64,000 nucleotides of DNA from Bacillus sp. FJAT-25509 (GCF_001420605.1 NZ_LJIZ01000038.1:62001-126000), one strand, 5' to 3'; positions 1-8,678 are shown, numbered from the stretch's first letter. Notes: generated by a model from the sequence alone, not told the origin. Program-made: numbers and translations.

Positions 1-79
1 AACATTAGAAAAATTTTAATATTAATTTGTACTTAAAAATATAGTGGAAAAATCATTAAGATAAGGGAGTAAGTTGTGA

Positions 80-766
80 ATGGTAGAAACAGTAAACTGG
101 AAAAATAATGCAGTTGGTCGTAAATTTATAACTTCTTTTAGCGGAGGGAAAGATAGTGTACTAGCCTTATATAAAGCTATGAAAATAGGGGAAGCGGTTG
201 GATTGATCGTTATGCTTGAGGAAGAAGGAAAACGTTCTAGATCCCATGGAATGCCTCCTGAATTAGTACACGCTCAAGCAGAATCAATAGGCTTACCTGT
301 TTATACAGGGGTGGCAAATTGGCAGGAATATGAAAAAGTATTTACACAGCTATTAGAAAATGCAAAAAATCAAGGAACAGAAGTATTAGTAACGGGAGAC
401 ATAGATATGCCTGCACAAGATTGTTGGCATGATAAGGTTACTAAAAATGTTGGATTAAAGCTTGGTATGCCATTATGGGAAATGAATCACCGTGAAGCTG
501 TCGATGAGTTTATAAATAGGGGGTTTCAAACAATTGTTGTATCGGTCAACTTATCATTAAGAATGCGAGAAGAAGATTTAGGACGAACATTAACTCATGA
601 ATATGTGAAGGAGCTTGAAAGTCGAGGCATTGATCCATGTGGAGAAAGTGGGGAGTTCCATACTACCGTGATAGATGGACCGATTTTTAAGTATCCGATT
701 TCAGTTAAAAAGTGTGAGATTATTAGGGATGGAGAATATGCTTATTTACCTTTAGAACTTGCATAA
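80..766 (+). CDS. Dph6-type ATP-pyrophosphatase (diphthine-ammonia ligase-like)
   Basis: A 228-residue protein of the adenine-nucleotide alpha-hydrolase (PP-loop) superfamily, Dph6/DUF71 branch. The ATP-binding PP-loop SGGKDS is seen at residues 21-26. Further family motifs are GDIDMPAQDCWHDKV around residue 113 and CGESGEFHT near residue 187. In archaea and eukaryotes Dph6 amidates diphthine on elongation factor 2. Bacteria lack diphthamide, so the bacterial substrate is unknown and only ATP-dependent amidation or ligation chemistry can be suggested. The ATG has a GGGAG ribosome site about 10 bases upstream. Length is typical of the family. The gene appears to stand alone, and the 187 bases after it show no gene. 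Confidence 0.8.
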   Translation: MVETVNWKNNAVGRKFITSFSGGKDSVLALYKAMKIGEAVGLIVMLEEEGKRSRSHGMPPELVHAQAESIGLPVYTGVANWQEYEKVFTQLLENAKNQGTEVLVTGDIDMPAQDCWHDKVTKNVGLKLGMPLWEMNHREAVDEFINRGFQTIVVSVNLSLRMREEDLGRTLTHEYVKELESRGIDPCGESGEFHTTVIDGPIFKYPISVKKCEIIRDGEYAYLPLELA

Positions 767-953
767 ATAAAACGGAGAAGTAAGAATGTTAAAAAATACT
801 CATTTAATTATGGTGAAATTCAGATAACATTCTTAAGCAAAAGGGAATTAGTAGAAAATAATGGTGTTTAAGTTTTTATAAACCAATTTAAAGCAATTAT
901 AATTTCAGTAAATAGATTGAAATTTCATTGGGTACAAAAAAGGAGATCGTAAT

Positions 954-1355
954 TTGTCTACTAAAATACTAGAAAATAAAAAAAGTTGGCAGAAAAGAAG
1001 ACGACAAACATTTAAAATATTAATTTCTGTAAGCGTATTTTTTTTGGTGATTATCGGGTATGGGGTATACTGGGCATTTTTTGATATGAATAGATTACCA
1101 AAAGGAGAATATCTTACAGAAGAAGAATCTCCAAACGGAAATTATACTTTAAAAGCATATGTAACAAGTGGAGGAGCAACAACTGAAAATACTGTAAGAG
1201 GAGAATTAGTATTTAACAAGGAAAAGAAGAGTAAAACTGTATACTGGAATTATCGTGAGAGCGCAGCAGATATTGAATGGATTGATAGTGATACAGTTGT
1301 TATTAACGGTCACACTCTGAATGTCCCTGATGATAAATTTGATTTTCGACATTAA
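954..1355 (+). CDS. membrane-anchored DUF5412-like protein
   Basis: A 133-residue protein with a basic N-terminus, one strong hydrophobic segment (about residues 22-43) and an extracellular C-terminal domain of about 85 residues rich in beta-prone Thr/Val. It resembles the small DUF5412 proteins of Bacillus, whose function is unknown. The start is a TTG with AAGGAGAT seven to eight bases upstream. The next small membrane gene begins 46 bases after the stop, so the two may be co-transcribed. Confidence 0.6.
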   Translation: MSTKILENKKSWQKRRRQTFKILISVSVFFLVIIGYGVYWAFFDMNRLPKGEYLTEEESPNGNYTLKAYVTSGGATTENTVRGELVFNKEKKSKTVYWNYRESAADIEWIDSDTVVINGHTLNVPDDKFDFRH

Positions 1356-1401
1356 ATATAGTCTTTTGTGGATAAGAAAAACTAGGGAAGGAAGAATTCC
1401 T

Positions 1402-1638
1402 TTGAAATTGTTAATATCAATCATATTAGCAACCGTATTAGGTATATTTCTTTCGATGATAGGAGAAGTTGGTATCATTATAGGTTTCGGAATTTTAGCT
1501 GGCATTTTGTTTAGAGGGGTATATCTTTTAAACGATCTAAGCAAAAGACTTTCAAAAGTAGCACCAGCTTTGCCAATATCCGATAAGGTAAAAAAAGCAT
1601 ATGAAGATTATTTGAGAGAAAAAGAAATAAACAGTTAA
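1402..1638 (+). CDS. small two-segment membrane protein
   Basis: About 78 residues, with two adjacent hydrophobic stretches that include a Gly/Ile-rich segment, then a charged tail ending in Lys/Glu. I do not recognise the family. The TTG at 1402 is preferred because GGGAAGGAAG lies 8 bases upstream. A longer reading from 1321 would overlap the previous gene and has no ribosome site. A terminator follows directly, so this is probably the last gene of a two-gene unit with the DUF5412-like gene. Confidence 0.5.
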   Translation: MKLLISIILATVLGIFLSMIGEVGIIIGFGILAGILFRGVYLLNDLSKRLSKVAPALPISDKVKKAYEDYLREKEINS

Positions 1639-1672
1639 GGATGGAAATTAATTTCTATCCTTTTTTTATTTT
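1638..1672 (+). terminator. rho-independent terminator
   Basis: An inverted repeat GGATGGAAA / TTTCTATCC with a TTAA loop, followed by a run of T residues. It closes the two-gene membrane unit. Confidence 0.7.
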
Positions 1673-1835
1673 ATACGCCTTAAATGGTTCTTACTTTTTA
1701 TAAAGAAATGCTGAAATAAACCCAAATTACAAATAGGAGTTGTTAGTGTAATATTATAATAGAATTATATATAATAGTGTAATTATACATTTTTTTAGAA
1801 TTAATTCATATTTTTAAATTCATGGGGGTTTTGAT

Positions 1836-2111
1836 GTGGTTACAACGAATAGTAAATCTATTTCTTCATTAACTTTAGGCGTATTATCGATAATCATTCC
1901 TTATATTGGGTTCATACTTGGTATAATAGGTCTTTTTATTTCTAGAAAAAGTATTGCCGAAATTAATCATTCGAATGAAAAAGGGAAAGGCCTAGCAATT
2001 TCGGGAAAGGTTTGCAGTATTGTTGGGATATGCATACAGACAATTTTGATTATCATTTTAGTTTTAGGAATTATAACTTTTTTTTCAATGAATGATAATA
2101 TGACTTTTTAA
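1836..2111 (+). CDS. DUF4190-type small membrane protein
   Basis: A 91-residue protein with two long hydrophobic segments (about residues 10-33 and 54-82) joined by a short basic loop rich in Lys and Ser. This matches the DUF4190 architecture common in Firmicutes, where the protein is usually annotated only as a membrane protein. The start is GTG, with a weak GGGGG-type ribosome site about ten bases upstream. No partner gene is evident. The stretch from 2112 to 2261 is AT-rich and non-coding. Confidence 0.6.
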   Translation: MVTTNSKSISSLTLGVLSIIIPYIGFILGIIGLFISRKSIAEINHSNEKGKGLAISGKVCSIVGICIQTILIIILVLGIITFFSMNDNMTF

Positions 2112-2261
2112 TAAGATCATAGTAGAACAAGGGTTTTTGAAGTAGAGAAATCTAATAATGATAAAACTTTGAAGTGATTTTTGACTGTTTTGGATTATAT
2201 GTATATAGTTTAAATTAAAGTCTTACATACTTAAATAATTTTTGATTGAGGAGGGACCGAC

Positions 2262-2633
2262 ATGGTAGTTTTTGCAGAATATTTAGCGGGTATTGATCAT
2301 CCAGACCACCGTGAACGAACTGCTGAAATTTTGGATTGGATTTCGAATAAATTTCCTAGCCTAGAGCCGCAAATTAAGTGGAATACGCCTATGTTTTCCA
2401 ATCATGGTACATTTATCATTGGCATTTCGACTGCGAAGCAACATATGAGTGTATCACCAGAAGAAAAAGGTATTGAGCACTTTGCCGATGAAATTGCTGA
2501 GGCTGGCTATAGTGCTACAAAAGGTTTGTTTCGTATTCCTTGGAAAGTCCCAGTCAATTATGAATTGCTTCAGAAAATGATTGAGTTCAATATTCAAGAT
2601 AAATCTGAATTAACGACTTTTTGGCGTAAATAA
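2262..2633 (+). CDS. DUF1801 / YdhG-type protein (frataxin-like fold)
   Basis: A 123-residue cytoplasmic protein of the YdhG/DUF1801 family. The conserved core ([19 protein letters not shown], then KQHMSVSP) is plain. Relatives in B. subtilis have been described as iron-chaperone or frataxin-like; whether this one binds iron cannot be judged from sequence. ATG start with GGAGGG eight bases upstream. It is a single-gene unit with its own terminator. Confidence 0.75.
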   Translation: MVVFAEYLAGIDHPDHRERTAEILDWISNKFPSLEPQIKWNTPMFSNHGTFIIGISTAKQHMSVSPEEKGIEHFADEIAEAGYSATKGLFRIPWKVPVNYELLQKMIEFNIQDKSELTTFWRK

Positions 2634-2687
2634 TGAACATTGTTTAGTAACTAGTTAAAGATTAAATTTAATAGCGGAACGATTAAA

Positions 2688-2726
2688 TAAAAATAGGAAC
2701 TGATTCATTCAGCTCCTATTTTTTAT
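2688..2726 (+). terminator. rho-independent terminator
   Basis: Complementary arms AAAATAGGAA and TCCTATTTTT surround a loop of about 16 bases and run into T-rich sequence. Downstream of the DUF1801 gene. Confidence 0.7.
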
Positions 2727-2803
2727 TTAAGTTTAAACAAGGTCATTTTAAGTACTTAATCGAATAATATAGAATCGATGTTTTAAGATAAGTGGTGATT
2801 TAA

Positions 2804-3355
2804 GTGAGAAATAACATACCAAAGAAAATACATATCATTGGTTCAGTTGGAAGTGGTAAGACGACATTAGCCAGGCAAATGTCCAAAAAGCTAAATATAC
2901 CTTATTATGAGTTAGATAATGTTGTATGGAAAAGGCAAAAAGGTCATAAAGATATTAGGCGTTCAAAACAAGAAAGAGAATGCTATTTAAATACACTCAT
3001 TCGTACGGATACGTGGATTATTGAAGGTGTTCATAATGAAGATTGGGTAGGTAATAGTTTTAAAAATGCAGAGTTGATTATTTTTTTAGATACTAGCTAT
3101 TCTGTTAGAACCTATCGAATCATTAAAAGGTATTTCTTACAAAAACTTAGATTAGAGAAGTCAAATTATAAACCGACACTTAAAATATTCTTCAAAATGT
3201 TTAAATGGAATAAGTATTTTGAAGAAGTGGGGAAACCAAAATTCTTTAAAAAGTTTAAAGATTACAATGATAAAATATTGGTCGTTAATAATATTAACGA
3301 GGTTGAGGATTACTTTAAGGAATACAGATCAAAAAATATAGGAATCGCAAAATAG
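2804..3355 (+). CDS. P-loop NTPase, FlaR / DNA-topology-modulation-protein-like kinase
   Basis: A 183-residue adenylate-kinase-like P-loop protein. The Walker A motif GSVGSGKTT is at residues 13-21 and a lid-like basic region (RTYRIIKRYF) is near residue 106. Proteins of this type are often named topology modulation protein or FlaR in Bacillus, but their substrate is not established. The start is GTG, with GTGGTGA-type sequence before it. A convergent terminator separates it from the next gene, which is on the other strand. Confidence 0.65.
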   Translation: MRNNIPKKIHIIGSVGSGKTTLARQMSKKLNIPYYELDNVVWKRQKGHKDIRRSKQERECYLNTLIRTDTWIIEGVHNEDWVGNSFKNAELIIFLDTSYSVRTYRIIKRYFLQKLRLEKSNYKPTLKIFFKMFKWNKYFEEVGKPKFFKKFKDYNDKILVVNNINEVEDYFKEYRSKNIGIAK

Positions 3356-3372
3356 CGGTTCCTAATTTTTTC
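3340..3372. terminator. convergent terminator hairpin
   Basis: AGGAATCGC and GCGGTTCCT form a stem with a short A-rich loop, followed by T residues on the plus strand and preceded by A residues, so it could serve both converging genes. Confidence 0.65.
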
Positions 3373-4140
3373 TTAATGTAATGGGATTGGCAAGTTTTCT
3401 ACTAATTCTGATAAAAATACAAAATTAGCTTCTTCTTTAATTTTGGGTATGTATTCCTTTATTAAATTTGAAGTAATTTCGCCTGGTTCTCCCACATGTC
3501 CAATCGCAATCATAGTTGGTTCTACTCTTACTTTTTCTAATAGTAGTCGAGTCTGCTTTTCTATATGCTTATATGTGTATAAATCATCGAAAAATAACTT
3601 GTTTTCAATGACCGGCACGCCTATTTCATCTGCAATTTTAGTAACTACGCTTCGATAATTCGTTTTACTATCGAAAAAAAATAGGCCCCTTTCTTTACAA
3701 GCAGTTAAGACAATGCGCATTACTCTCTCATCGGAAGTTGCTTTTGAACCCATATGGTTATTTACTCCGATTGCGTATGGGACGTCATCAATAGCAGCTA
3801 GGACTCTTCTTCGAATTTCTTCATCACTTAAGTTGGTCTTAATTGCATTAGGTCCTAACCAACTTGCTTTCCCTTTCCTTGGTTCCATTGGTAAATGAAC
3901 AATGACTTCATATCCTTTAGAATGAGCAACAGTTGCATCCTTTTTAGTAGATGGTAAAAAAGGCATCACGGCAACTGTTAATGGGATCGGTAGTGAAAGC
4001 ATTTGGTCCGTTCCTTTCATGTTATTACCAAAATCATCAATCACTATTGCAAGCTTATGATTAGGTTCAGCATATACTGAAGAGCAGGTAGTAGATAGAG
4101 CTACAAATATAGAGAATATAGAAGTAATCCAAAGCTTCAT
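3373..4140 (-). CDS. secreted divergent polysaccharide deacetylase (YibQ family)
   Basis: A 255-residue protein with a signal peptide (hydrophobic residues 5-22, likely cut after VYA). It is followed by a YibQ/DUF610 divergent polysaccharide-deacetylase domain. The opening motif AIVIDDFGNN carries the metal-site aspartates, PFLPSTKK and VHLPMEP follow, and NNHMGSKAT is the second histidine region. The family removes acyl groups or binds cell-envelope polysaccharides; the real substrate is uncertain. ATG start with GGAGAT upstream on the minus strand. Transcribed alone, away from the plus-strand genes at 4429 and beyond. Confidence 0.8.
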   Translation of the reverse strand: MKLWITSIFSIFVALSTTCSSVYAEPNHKLAIVIDDFGNNMKGTDQMLSLPIPLTVAVMPFLPSTKKDATVAHSKGYEVIVHLPMEPRKGKASWLGPNAIKTNLSDEEIRRRVLAAIDDVPYAIGVNNHMGSKATSDERVMRIVLTACKERGLFFFDSKTNYRSVVTKIADEIGVPVIENKLFFDDLYTYKHIEKQTRLLLEKVRVEPTMIAIGHVGEPGEITSNLIKEYIPKIKEEANFVFLSELVENLPIPLH

Positions 4141-4428
4141 CGGTAAATCTCCTTTTCCATTAATTACTATGCTCTACTATTTTCTGTGTTTATGAAGAAA
4201 TTAACCGTAAAATATTGAAAAGATACTCAAATGTATAAATACAAAAGTAAATGAGATTTTGTACTCAATTAATAAATTGAAAATTCAATTAAAATTAGAG
4301 GTAGAAAGTGCTAAGGGTAACCTGTTGCTACTTTTAATTCAATTGAAGATTTGCTCGATAAATAAGAACTTTAATTCTATTGGGAAATGTAATTAATTCA
4401 AAGTTTTGTTTTCATTTTAGGAGGTCCT

Positions 4429-4593
4429 ATGAAAGATTTCCATTGCTGTGCAACGTGTCAGCATTTTAAAGCAGAGAAACAAGTGAAAGGTATGAAATAT
4501 TATTGTAGTAGGTTGGGATTTGAAACGATGACGAACTATAAATTTAATTGTTGGAGTCCGAATGAGAATGTGAAGAAGTTGATAAATAAGTGA
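4429..4593 (+). CDS. small Cys-rich (zinc-ribbon-like) protein, 54 aa
   Basis: A short gene with an excellent ribosome site (TAGGAGGTCCT immediately before the ATG). The product begins MKDFHCCATCQHF and contains a second cysteine pair, CSRLGFET and NCWSP. CxxC plus two later cysteines suggests a small zinc-binding knuckle, as in several uncharacterised 50-60-residue Bacillus proteins. No function is known to me. It ends 69 bases before the PspC-type gene, so co-transcription is possible. Confidence 0.7.
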   Translation: MKDFHCCATCQHFKAEKQVKGMKYYCSRLGFETMTNYKFNCWSPNENVKKLINK

Positions 4594-4662
4594 GTAATAT
4601 GCTCAAATGAACTTGTTTTTTAAAATTTAGATGGTAAAAATGAATTTTAAAAGAGGGAAATC

Positions 4663-4947
4663 ATGAATAGAAATAGACTATATAAATCGAATACAGATTA
4701 TGTATTTTTAGGTGTATGTGGAGGTATTGCAGAAGCTCTTTTGATTCCATCAATTCTTGTAAGATTGGTATTCTTATTTTTGCCAGTATCTCTTTTAGTC
4801 TATCTAGTTTTAGGAGCGCTGATGGGAAATGATGATTTTTACTATGTTGAAAATGTTAGAAAGAAGAGTCGATTTAAAACTGTGATACTTGCTTTTGTAT
4901 TTACAGTAATTGTATTCGTAATTTTATCAAACTTGGGTTATTTATGA
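4663..4947 (+). CDS. PspC-domain membrane protein
   Basis: A 94-residue protein with an N-terminal PspC domain (RLYKSNTDYVFLGVCGGIAE, then a first membrane segment ending near LGALMG) and a second membrane segment close to the C-terminus. PspC-type proteins take part in envelope-stress signalling. In Firmicutes they are often stand-alone small proteins such as YthC/YvlC relatives. ATG with AGAGGG seven bases upstream. A strong terminator follows. Confidence 0.75.
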   Translation: MNRNRLYKSNTDYVFLGVCGGIAEALLIPSILVRLVFLFLPVSLLVYLVLGALMGNDDFYYVENVRKKSRFKTVILAFVFTVIVFVILSNLGYL

Positions 4948-4980
4948 ACTAACTCAAAAGATATTCATCTACAAAAACTA

Positions 4981-5007
4981 AAATGACCTTACTCAAAGGT
5001 CATTTTT
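4981..5007 (+). terminator. rho-independent terminator
   Basis: A perfect 10-bp stem AAATGACCTT / AAGGTCATTT with a 5-base loop and a T tail, downstream of the PspC gene. Confidence 0.75.
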
Positions 5008-5080
5008 AATTTTCTAAATAACGATATAGCGTAGATTTACTAATCCAATTTTCCCGTTTAATATCCTCAAGTGTATTGGT
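5006..5080 (-). pseudogene. C-terminal relic of a serine recombinase (HTH end)
   Basis: Read on the minus strand, this stretch encodes EDIKRENWISKSTLYRYLEN and a stop. That matches the terminal helix-turn-helix of resolvases and invertases, whose tails typically read ISRSTLYRYL. Nothing of the catalytic domain remains. It abuts the SulP relic directly, which suggests that an old resolvase-bearing element was lost from here. The fragment is short, so the assignment is tentative. Confidence 0.35.
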
Positions 5081-5548
5081 TATTTGGGGGAATGGCTGGA
5101 TGTGCAATGATTGGACAATCTGTTATTAATGTTAAATCATAATTTTTTAGCCATTGGTGTTATTATTGGAATTTTATTAAGTGCTGTTTTCTTTGCAGCG
5201 AAAATCTCGAAAGTAAAAGTAACTTCTCAACTTGAGGAAAATAAGCGAGTGTATAAAGTAGAAGGTCAACTGTTCTTTGCATCTGTCACAGATTTTGTTG
5301 AAGCTTTTAATTTTAAAGATGAAGTAAAAACAGTCGAGATTGATTTATCAAAAGCTCATATATGGGACGAATCTGGTGTATCAGCTATTGATAAAATTGT
5401 GATTAAATTTCATGAAAATGAAATAAAAACTACCATCATTGGTTTAAATGCAGCAAGCGAATCTATAGTTGATTCAATAGCTGTATTTAATAAACCAAAT
5501 GGCATAAACCAAAATATTGGACATTTAAGTAAAGGCTTCTTCGATTGA
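5071..5548 (+). pseudogene. SulP-family anion permease, internally deleted relic with STAS domain
   Basis: Two pieces of one SulP transporter are joined. At 5083-5142 the plus strand reads GGMAGCAMIGQSVINVKS and a stop, a hallmark transmembrane segment of SulP proteins. One frame over, from about 5129, the C-terminal part resumes with NHNFLAIGVIIGILLSAVFFAAK and continues through a complete STAS domain (to residue 145 of the open frame at 5111-5548). The N-terminal membrane half and the part between VINVKS and the last membrane helix are missing. A short membrane-STAS protein might still be made from the TTG at 5111, but transport is not possible. The tail forms a terminator-like hairpin. Confidence 0.7.
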
Positions 5549-5663
5549 AGAAGCTTTTTTAATTTGGAATTTGTTTACACACTGGTTATTTTAAGTTCTA
5601 GAAGGTGCCAAAACCAACGAGGAAGAAACTAATAAATAGATACATATAAAAGGTGTGGTGAAA

Positions 5664-6182
5664 TTGGACAATTCCAATAAGGTTGAGAAACAGTTAAAGA
5701 TCCTCAGTGATATAAATACTATTTGTTTAAATCTAAAATTTCATATCTGACTACGGGGAGGGTGGGCAATTGATTTTCTGCTTGGAAAAGTGACTCGCGA
5801 ACACTCGGATATTGATTTAGTCTCTTTAATTCAATACAGGGATGAGTTAGAAAAGGCAATGGTTAAAGCTGGTTTTAAGAAAATTCCAGTCAGTATGCTC
5901 CAAACAGATTTCATAAAAGACGAAATCGATGTGAGTTTTGTATTTGTTAAAATTTCAGAAGAAGGTAAAATCATAGCGAATGGTTTTCCAGACTGGGAAT
6001 GGAGAAATGATGCATTGCCAATTCAAAAATATAATTTAAAAGGTATATCAATTAATGTCCTAAACCCATACCAATTACTTGAAGAAAAAAAGGTTTATGA
6101 AAAAGGTACGGGACGAAAGCTTCGTTCAAAGGACATTGAGAGTATGAAAGTAATTCAAGGAATTATTGATGCAATAAGTTAA
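5664..6182 (+). pseudogene. ANT-type nucleotidyltransferase with in-frame TGA
   Basis: One continuous frame begins at a TTG preceded by AGGTGTGGTG and runs to 6182. It is interrupted only by TGA at 5748-5750, exactly where relatives carry Trp (KFHI-W-LRGGWAIDFLLGKVTREHSDIDLV). The nucleotidyltransferase core GGWAIDFLLG...HSDIDLV is intact downstream, as in aminoglycoside-adenylyltransferase-like proteins (ANT(2'')-type fold). A reinitiation at the GTG at 5790 would lose GGW and part of the active site. It is probably an inactivated gene or a single-base sequence error; stop read-through is less likely. Confidence 0.7.
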
Positions 6183-6231
6183 ATGAACTTCTTAATAGGT
6201 AGTAGTTTTAAAAGAAAAGGAGAGAAGAGAA

Positions 6232-6615
6232 ATGAATACATCGAAAATTTCTATGAAAAGTCCTACACCTATTCTACGTATGTTTGATGAAGATAAGGCA
6301 AAAGAATTCTACATAACATTTTTAGAATTTAAGATTGATTGGGAGCATCGATTTGAAGACGATTTACCTTTGTATATGCAAATTTCTTATAACAATTGTG
6401 TAATTCATCTTTCTGAACACCATGGGGATTGTAGCCCAGGTGCAACTATTAGAATTGAAGTAGAAAATTTAGAGTTACTTCATTCAAAGCTACTGGCAAA
6501 GAAATATAAATATGCTCGACCAGGAATTGAAGAAACTCCTTGGAAAACACGAGAGGTTCGGGTTGGAGATCCGTTTGGTAATAGAATTGTCTTCTATGAG
6601 AACATGAAAAACTGA
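6232..6615 (+). CDS. glyoxalase/bleomycin-resistance superfamily protein
   Basis: A 127-residue VOC-fold protein. The N-terminal beta-alpha-beta unit (TPILRMFDEDKAKEFYITFLEFKIDWEHRF) is followed by QISYNNCVIHLSEHHGD. The C-terminal half ends VRVGDPFGNRIVFYEN, with a metal-ligand Glu near the end. The family includes dioxygenases, isomerases and drug-binding proteins; the substrate is unknown. ATG with AAGGAGAG seven bases upstream. It follows the decayed nucleotidyltransferase, so both may once have been a small resistance pair, but this is inference. Confidence 0.75.
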   Translation: MNTSKISMKSPTPILRMFDEDKAKEFYITFLEFKIDWEHRFEDDLPLYMQISYNNCVIHLSEHHGDCSPGATIRIEVENLELLHSKLLAKKYKYARPGIEETPWKTREVRVGDPFGNRIVFYENMKN

Positions 6616-6734
6616 AATTTTAATGTGCAGTATCGTGAAAGAATAATCTGAAAAATAAAGAGGATTGAAATAAGTAGTATTCTTAATTATTCCTCTTAAA
6701 AATAAAAAATAAACAAATCAGGCAAGTATTTGTA

Positions 6735-7226
6735 CTATTTCAATTCTTTTTTTCTTGAGATGAGAGAAGACCAAATGACCTGTATTAATCCAGCAGTCAA
6801 GACGCCTACAAGCGTATCCCTCATTCGATCCATCGCATAATCCTTTGATTGGTGTTCAAATGCAAATACAAATAGAATTGTGAGAGCGACCTGGTGAAGT
6901 ACTTTTTTGTCTAATTTTAAAAATTTAGCAATATATGTACCAATCAGAATTAAAAGTCCTAAGTTCCATCCAGTGACTTTTAGATAACTCGCGATTATTA
7001 CAGTAATACCGATTCCAATCATTGTTCCAATTACTCGCTTGATTGATAAATTAATTGTTTTGTCCATTGTCGATTGAATAGTAAGTATAAGAGAAACTGG
7101 ACCTAAGTATGGATGTGAGGAACCAAAAAAATTTGAGATTTCCCATGCTAATGTAGAACCTATTGATAGTTTCCAAATAAGACTAGTAATATTTTCAGAT
7201 GAGTTCAGTGATTGTGTTTCTTCCAT
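6735..7226 (-). CDS. FUSC-family membrane protein (aromatic acid exporter-like)
   Basis: About 163 residues with four to five hydrophobic segments. The typical FUSC motif region is present: SHPYLGPVSLILTIQSTMDKTINLSIKRVIGT, where the conserved R and GT-G define the family, and a terminal DRMRDTLVG(V)LTAGLIQVIW. Members export aromatic acids or are uncharacterised small YgaE/YqjA-type proteins. The ATG at 7226 is chosen because GAGGTG lies five bases upstream; a GTG six bases earlier is possible. The C-terminus is short and basic. Transcribed away from the hypothetical gene at 7377. Confidence 0.75.
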   Translation of the reverse strand: MEETQSLNSSENITSLIWKLSIGSTLAWEISNFFGSSHPYLGPVSLILTIQSTMDKTINLSIKRVIGTMIGIGITVIIASYLKVTGWNLGLLILIGTYIAKFLKLDKKVLHQVALTILFVFAFEHQSKDYAMDRMRDTLVGVLTAGLIQVIWSSLISRKKELK

Positions 7227-7376
7227 AAGCACCTCTTATAGAAATTTCTATTTTTTATATTATCCTCTCAAATTAAATCTTATATGTATGAGTGGTTGGT
7301 AAGAATAATTAAGAAATTGAATACTTATAATAGTGTTTAGCTAATGGACAACTAATAATAGAAATGGGTTGAAACA

Positions 7377-7688
7377 ATGATTACCGTCTTATTTGAATAT
7401 AAGTTTGAAAAGAAGTTTTTAGAGGATTTTAAATCAAGATTAAAAAAGTCAGCACATTCAAAATTTCATTCAGAGCCATCAAATATTGGAATGAATTTTA
7501 TGCAAAGAGAAGATGAGCAATATTATTACATCAACTTATTTATTAAATATAGAACTATAGAAGAATATGAAGAACGAACGAGGTTTGAAAGAAGCCAGGT
7601 TGAATGGAATGAAACTTGGTTTAGTAAGGACATTACTCATGAACTATTATCAGTAACAATTTGGAAAGATTTTAGTCCTATGTCCTAA
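7377..7688 (+). CDS. hypothetical protein, 103 aa
   Basis: A soluble protein rich in aromatic and charged residues, with no signal peptide or membrane segment. The pattern of an amphipathic start (MITVLFEYKFEKKFLEDFKS), a central QYYYINLFIKY strand and a C-terminal LLSVTIWKDF strand resembles a ferredoxin-like (dimeric alpha-beta barrel) fold, but I do not recognise a named family. ATG start, GGGTTGAA upstream. A bidirectional terminator separates it from the convergent metallophosphoesterase gene. Confidence 0.55.
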   Translation: MITVLFEYKFEKKFLEDFKSRLKKSAHSKFHSEPSNIGMNFMQREDEQYYYINLFIKYRTIEEYEERTRFERSQVEWNETWFSKDITHELLSVTIWKDFSPMS

Positions 7689-7773
7689 AATCTTCAATGC
7701 AACGTGATTTGTATATGAGGAGAAATTATGTGAACTTGTTTGACTAACTTTTGATAAAGATTGATTCTAATGT

Positions 7774-7806
7774 ACCCGCAAGGATTTCATATTTCCTTGC
7801 GGGTTT
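7774..7806. terminator. bidirectional terminator
   Basis: Perfect arms CCCGCAAGGA / TCCTTGCGGG with an AT-rich loop and T residues on the plus-strand side, lying between two convergent genes. Confidence 0.85.
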
Positions 7807-7808
7807 TA

Positions 7809-8678
7809 TCAATTACTTTTTAAAGTGAAAACTGAAATTTCTGGAACACTAAAAAATCGAAACGGAAGCCTTGTTGTTCCTATACCCCGATTAACGTATA
7901 AGTTCAAAGGTTTTTTATGATCATTTATTTTATATAAACCTTCAGTATAAATGGTTGCTAATGGTGGAGTATAAATTGCTTCGTGAAATGGAAGTTTTAC
8001 TTGTCCACCATGACTATGGCCAGAGAGTTGTAAGTCAATCGGATACTCTTTTAGGCGTGCTGCCACATCGGGTTCATGAACTAGTAAGAGATTAAAAGCG
8101 TTTTTTTGTATATTTTTAAATGCTTTAGCCGGATTTGGTCTTCCTAAGAGATAGTCATCCAAACCAATAATATTTAGTTTGCTATGATCTTTTAAGTCGA
8201 TTACTTTCTGTTCATTTTCTAAAACTGTAAAACCAGATTTTATGAAAACAGATGATGAGATTTTCTTGCCTGCTCCACCAACATCATGATTACCGTAAAT
8301 AGCATATTTACCATATTTTGCTTTTAATTGTTGAAGTACTGCAGGGATTTGATCTAATTTATTGTATAAAGCGCTATTATCAATTAAATCACCAGTAAAC
8401 ACAATTAAATCAGGGGTTTGTTTATTAATTTGATCGACAACTTTATTTAATTGCTTTAATGTATAATGAGCACCTAGATGGCTATCACTAAATTGAACAA
8501 TTTTCAATCCTTCCATCTGCATTGAAACGGAATTTGATGTGATCGTTATTTGATTTACATCCAACATTTTTGGTTCGATACTTTTTGAATAACTATATAA
8601 AATAATAGGGAAAATTAATAATATCAAAGTAAAAAATAGTAATCTTCTAACGATCCTTCTAAATATGGTATATTTCAT
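7809..8678 (-). CDS. membrane-anchored metallophosphoesterase (YkuE/YaeI type)
   Basis: A calcineurin-like phosphoesterase of about 289 residues with one N-terminal membrane segment (LLFFTLILLIFPIILYSYS). All dimetal-site motifs are visible in order: FSDSHLG, VFTGDLIDN, IYGNHDVGG, and LSGHSHGGQVKLP near the C-terminus. Relatives hydrolyse phosphodiester or phosphomonoester bonds outside the membrane, in some cases on lipid head groups. The ATG at 8678 is chosen because AGGCAGG lies ten bases upstream; a longer reading from 8714 would overlap the small gene before it. The 24-codon gene at 8695-8769 ends 16 bases upstream, suggesting coupling. Confidence 0.85.
   Translation of the reverse strand: MKYTIFRRIVRRLLFFTLILLIFPIILYSYSKSIEPKMLDVNQITITSNSVSMQMEGLKIVQFSDSHLGAHYTLKQLNKVVDQINKQTPDLIVFTGDLIDNSALYNKLDQIPAVLQQLKAKYGKYAIYGNHDVGGAGKKISSSVFIKSGFTVLENEQKVIDLKDHSKLNIIGLDDYLLGRPNPAKAFKNIQKNAFNLLLVHEPDVAARLKEYPIDLQLSGHSHGGQVKLPFHEAIYTPPLATIYTEGLYKINDHKKPLNLYVNRGIGTTRLPFRFFSVPEISVFTLKSN

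Noticed and set aside
1206-1544. 112-codon minus-strand frame near 1.2-1.5 kb
   Set aside because: A shadow of two plus-strand membrane genes with good ribosome sites.
5748-5750. UGA read as tryptophan (alternative code)
   Set aside because: Other genes in the window use TGA as a normal stop (galT, the histidine kinases, yneB-adjacent genes), so recoding is not supported.
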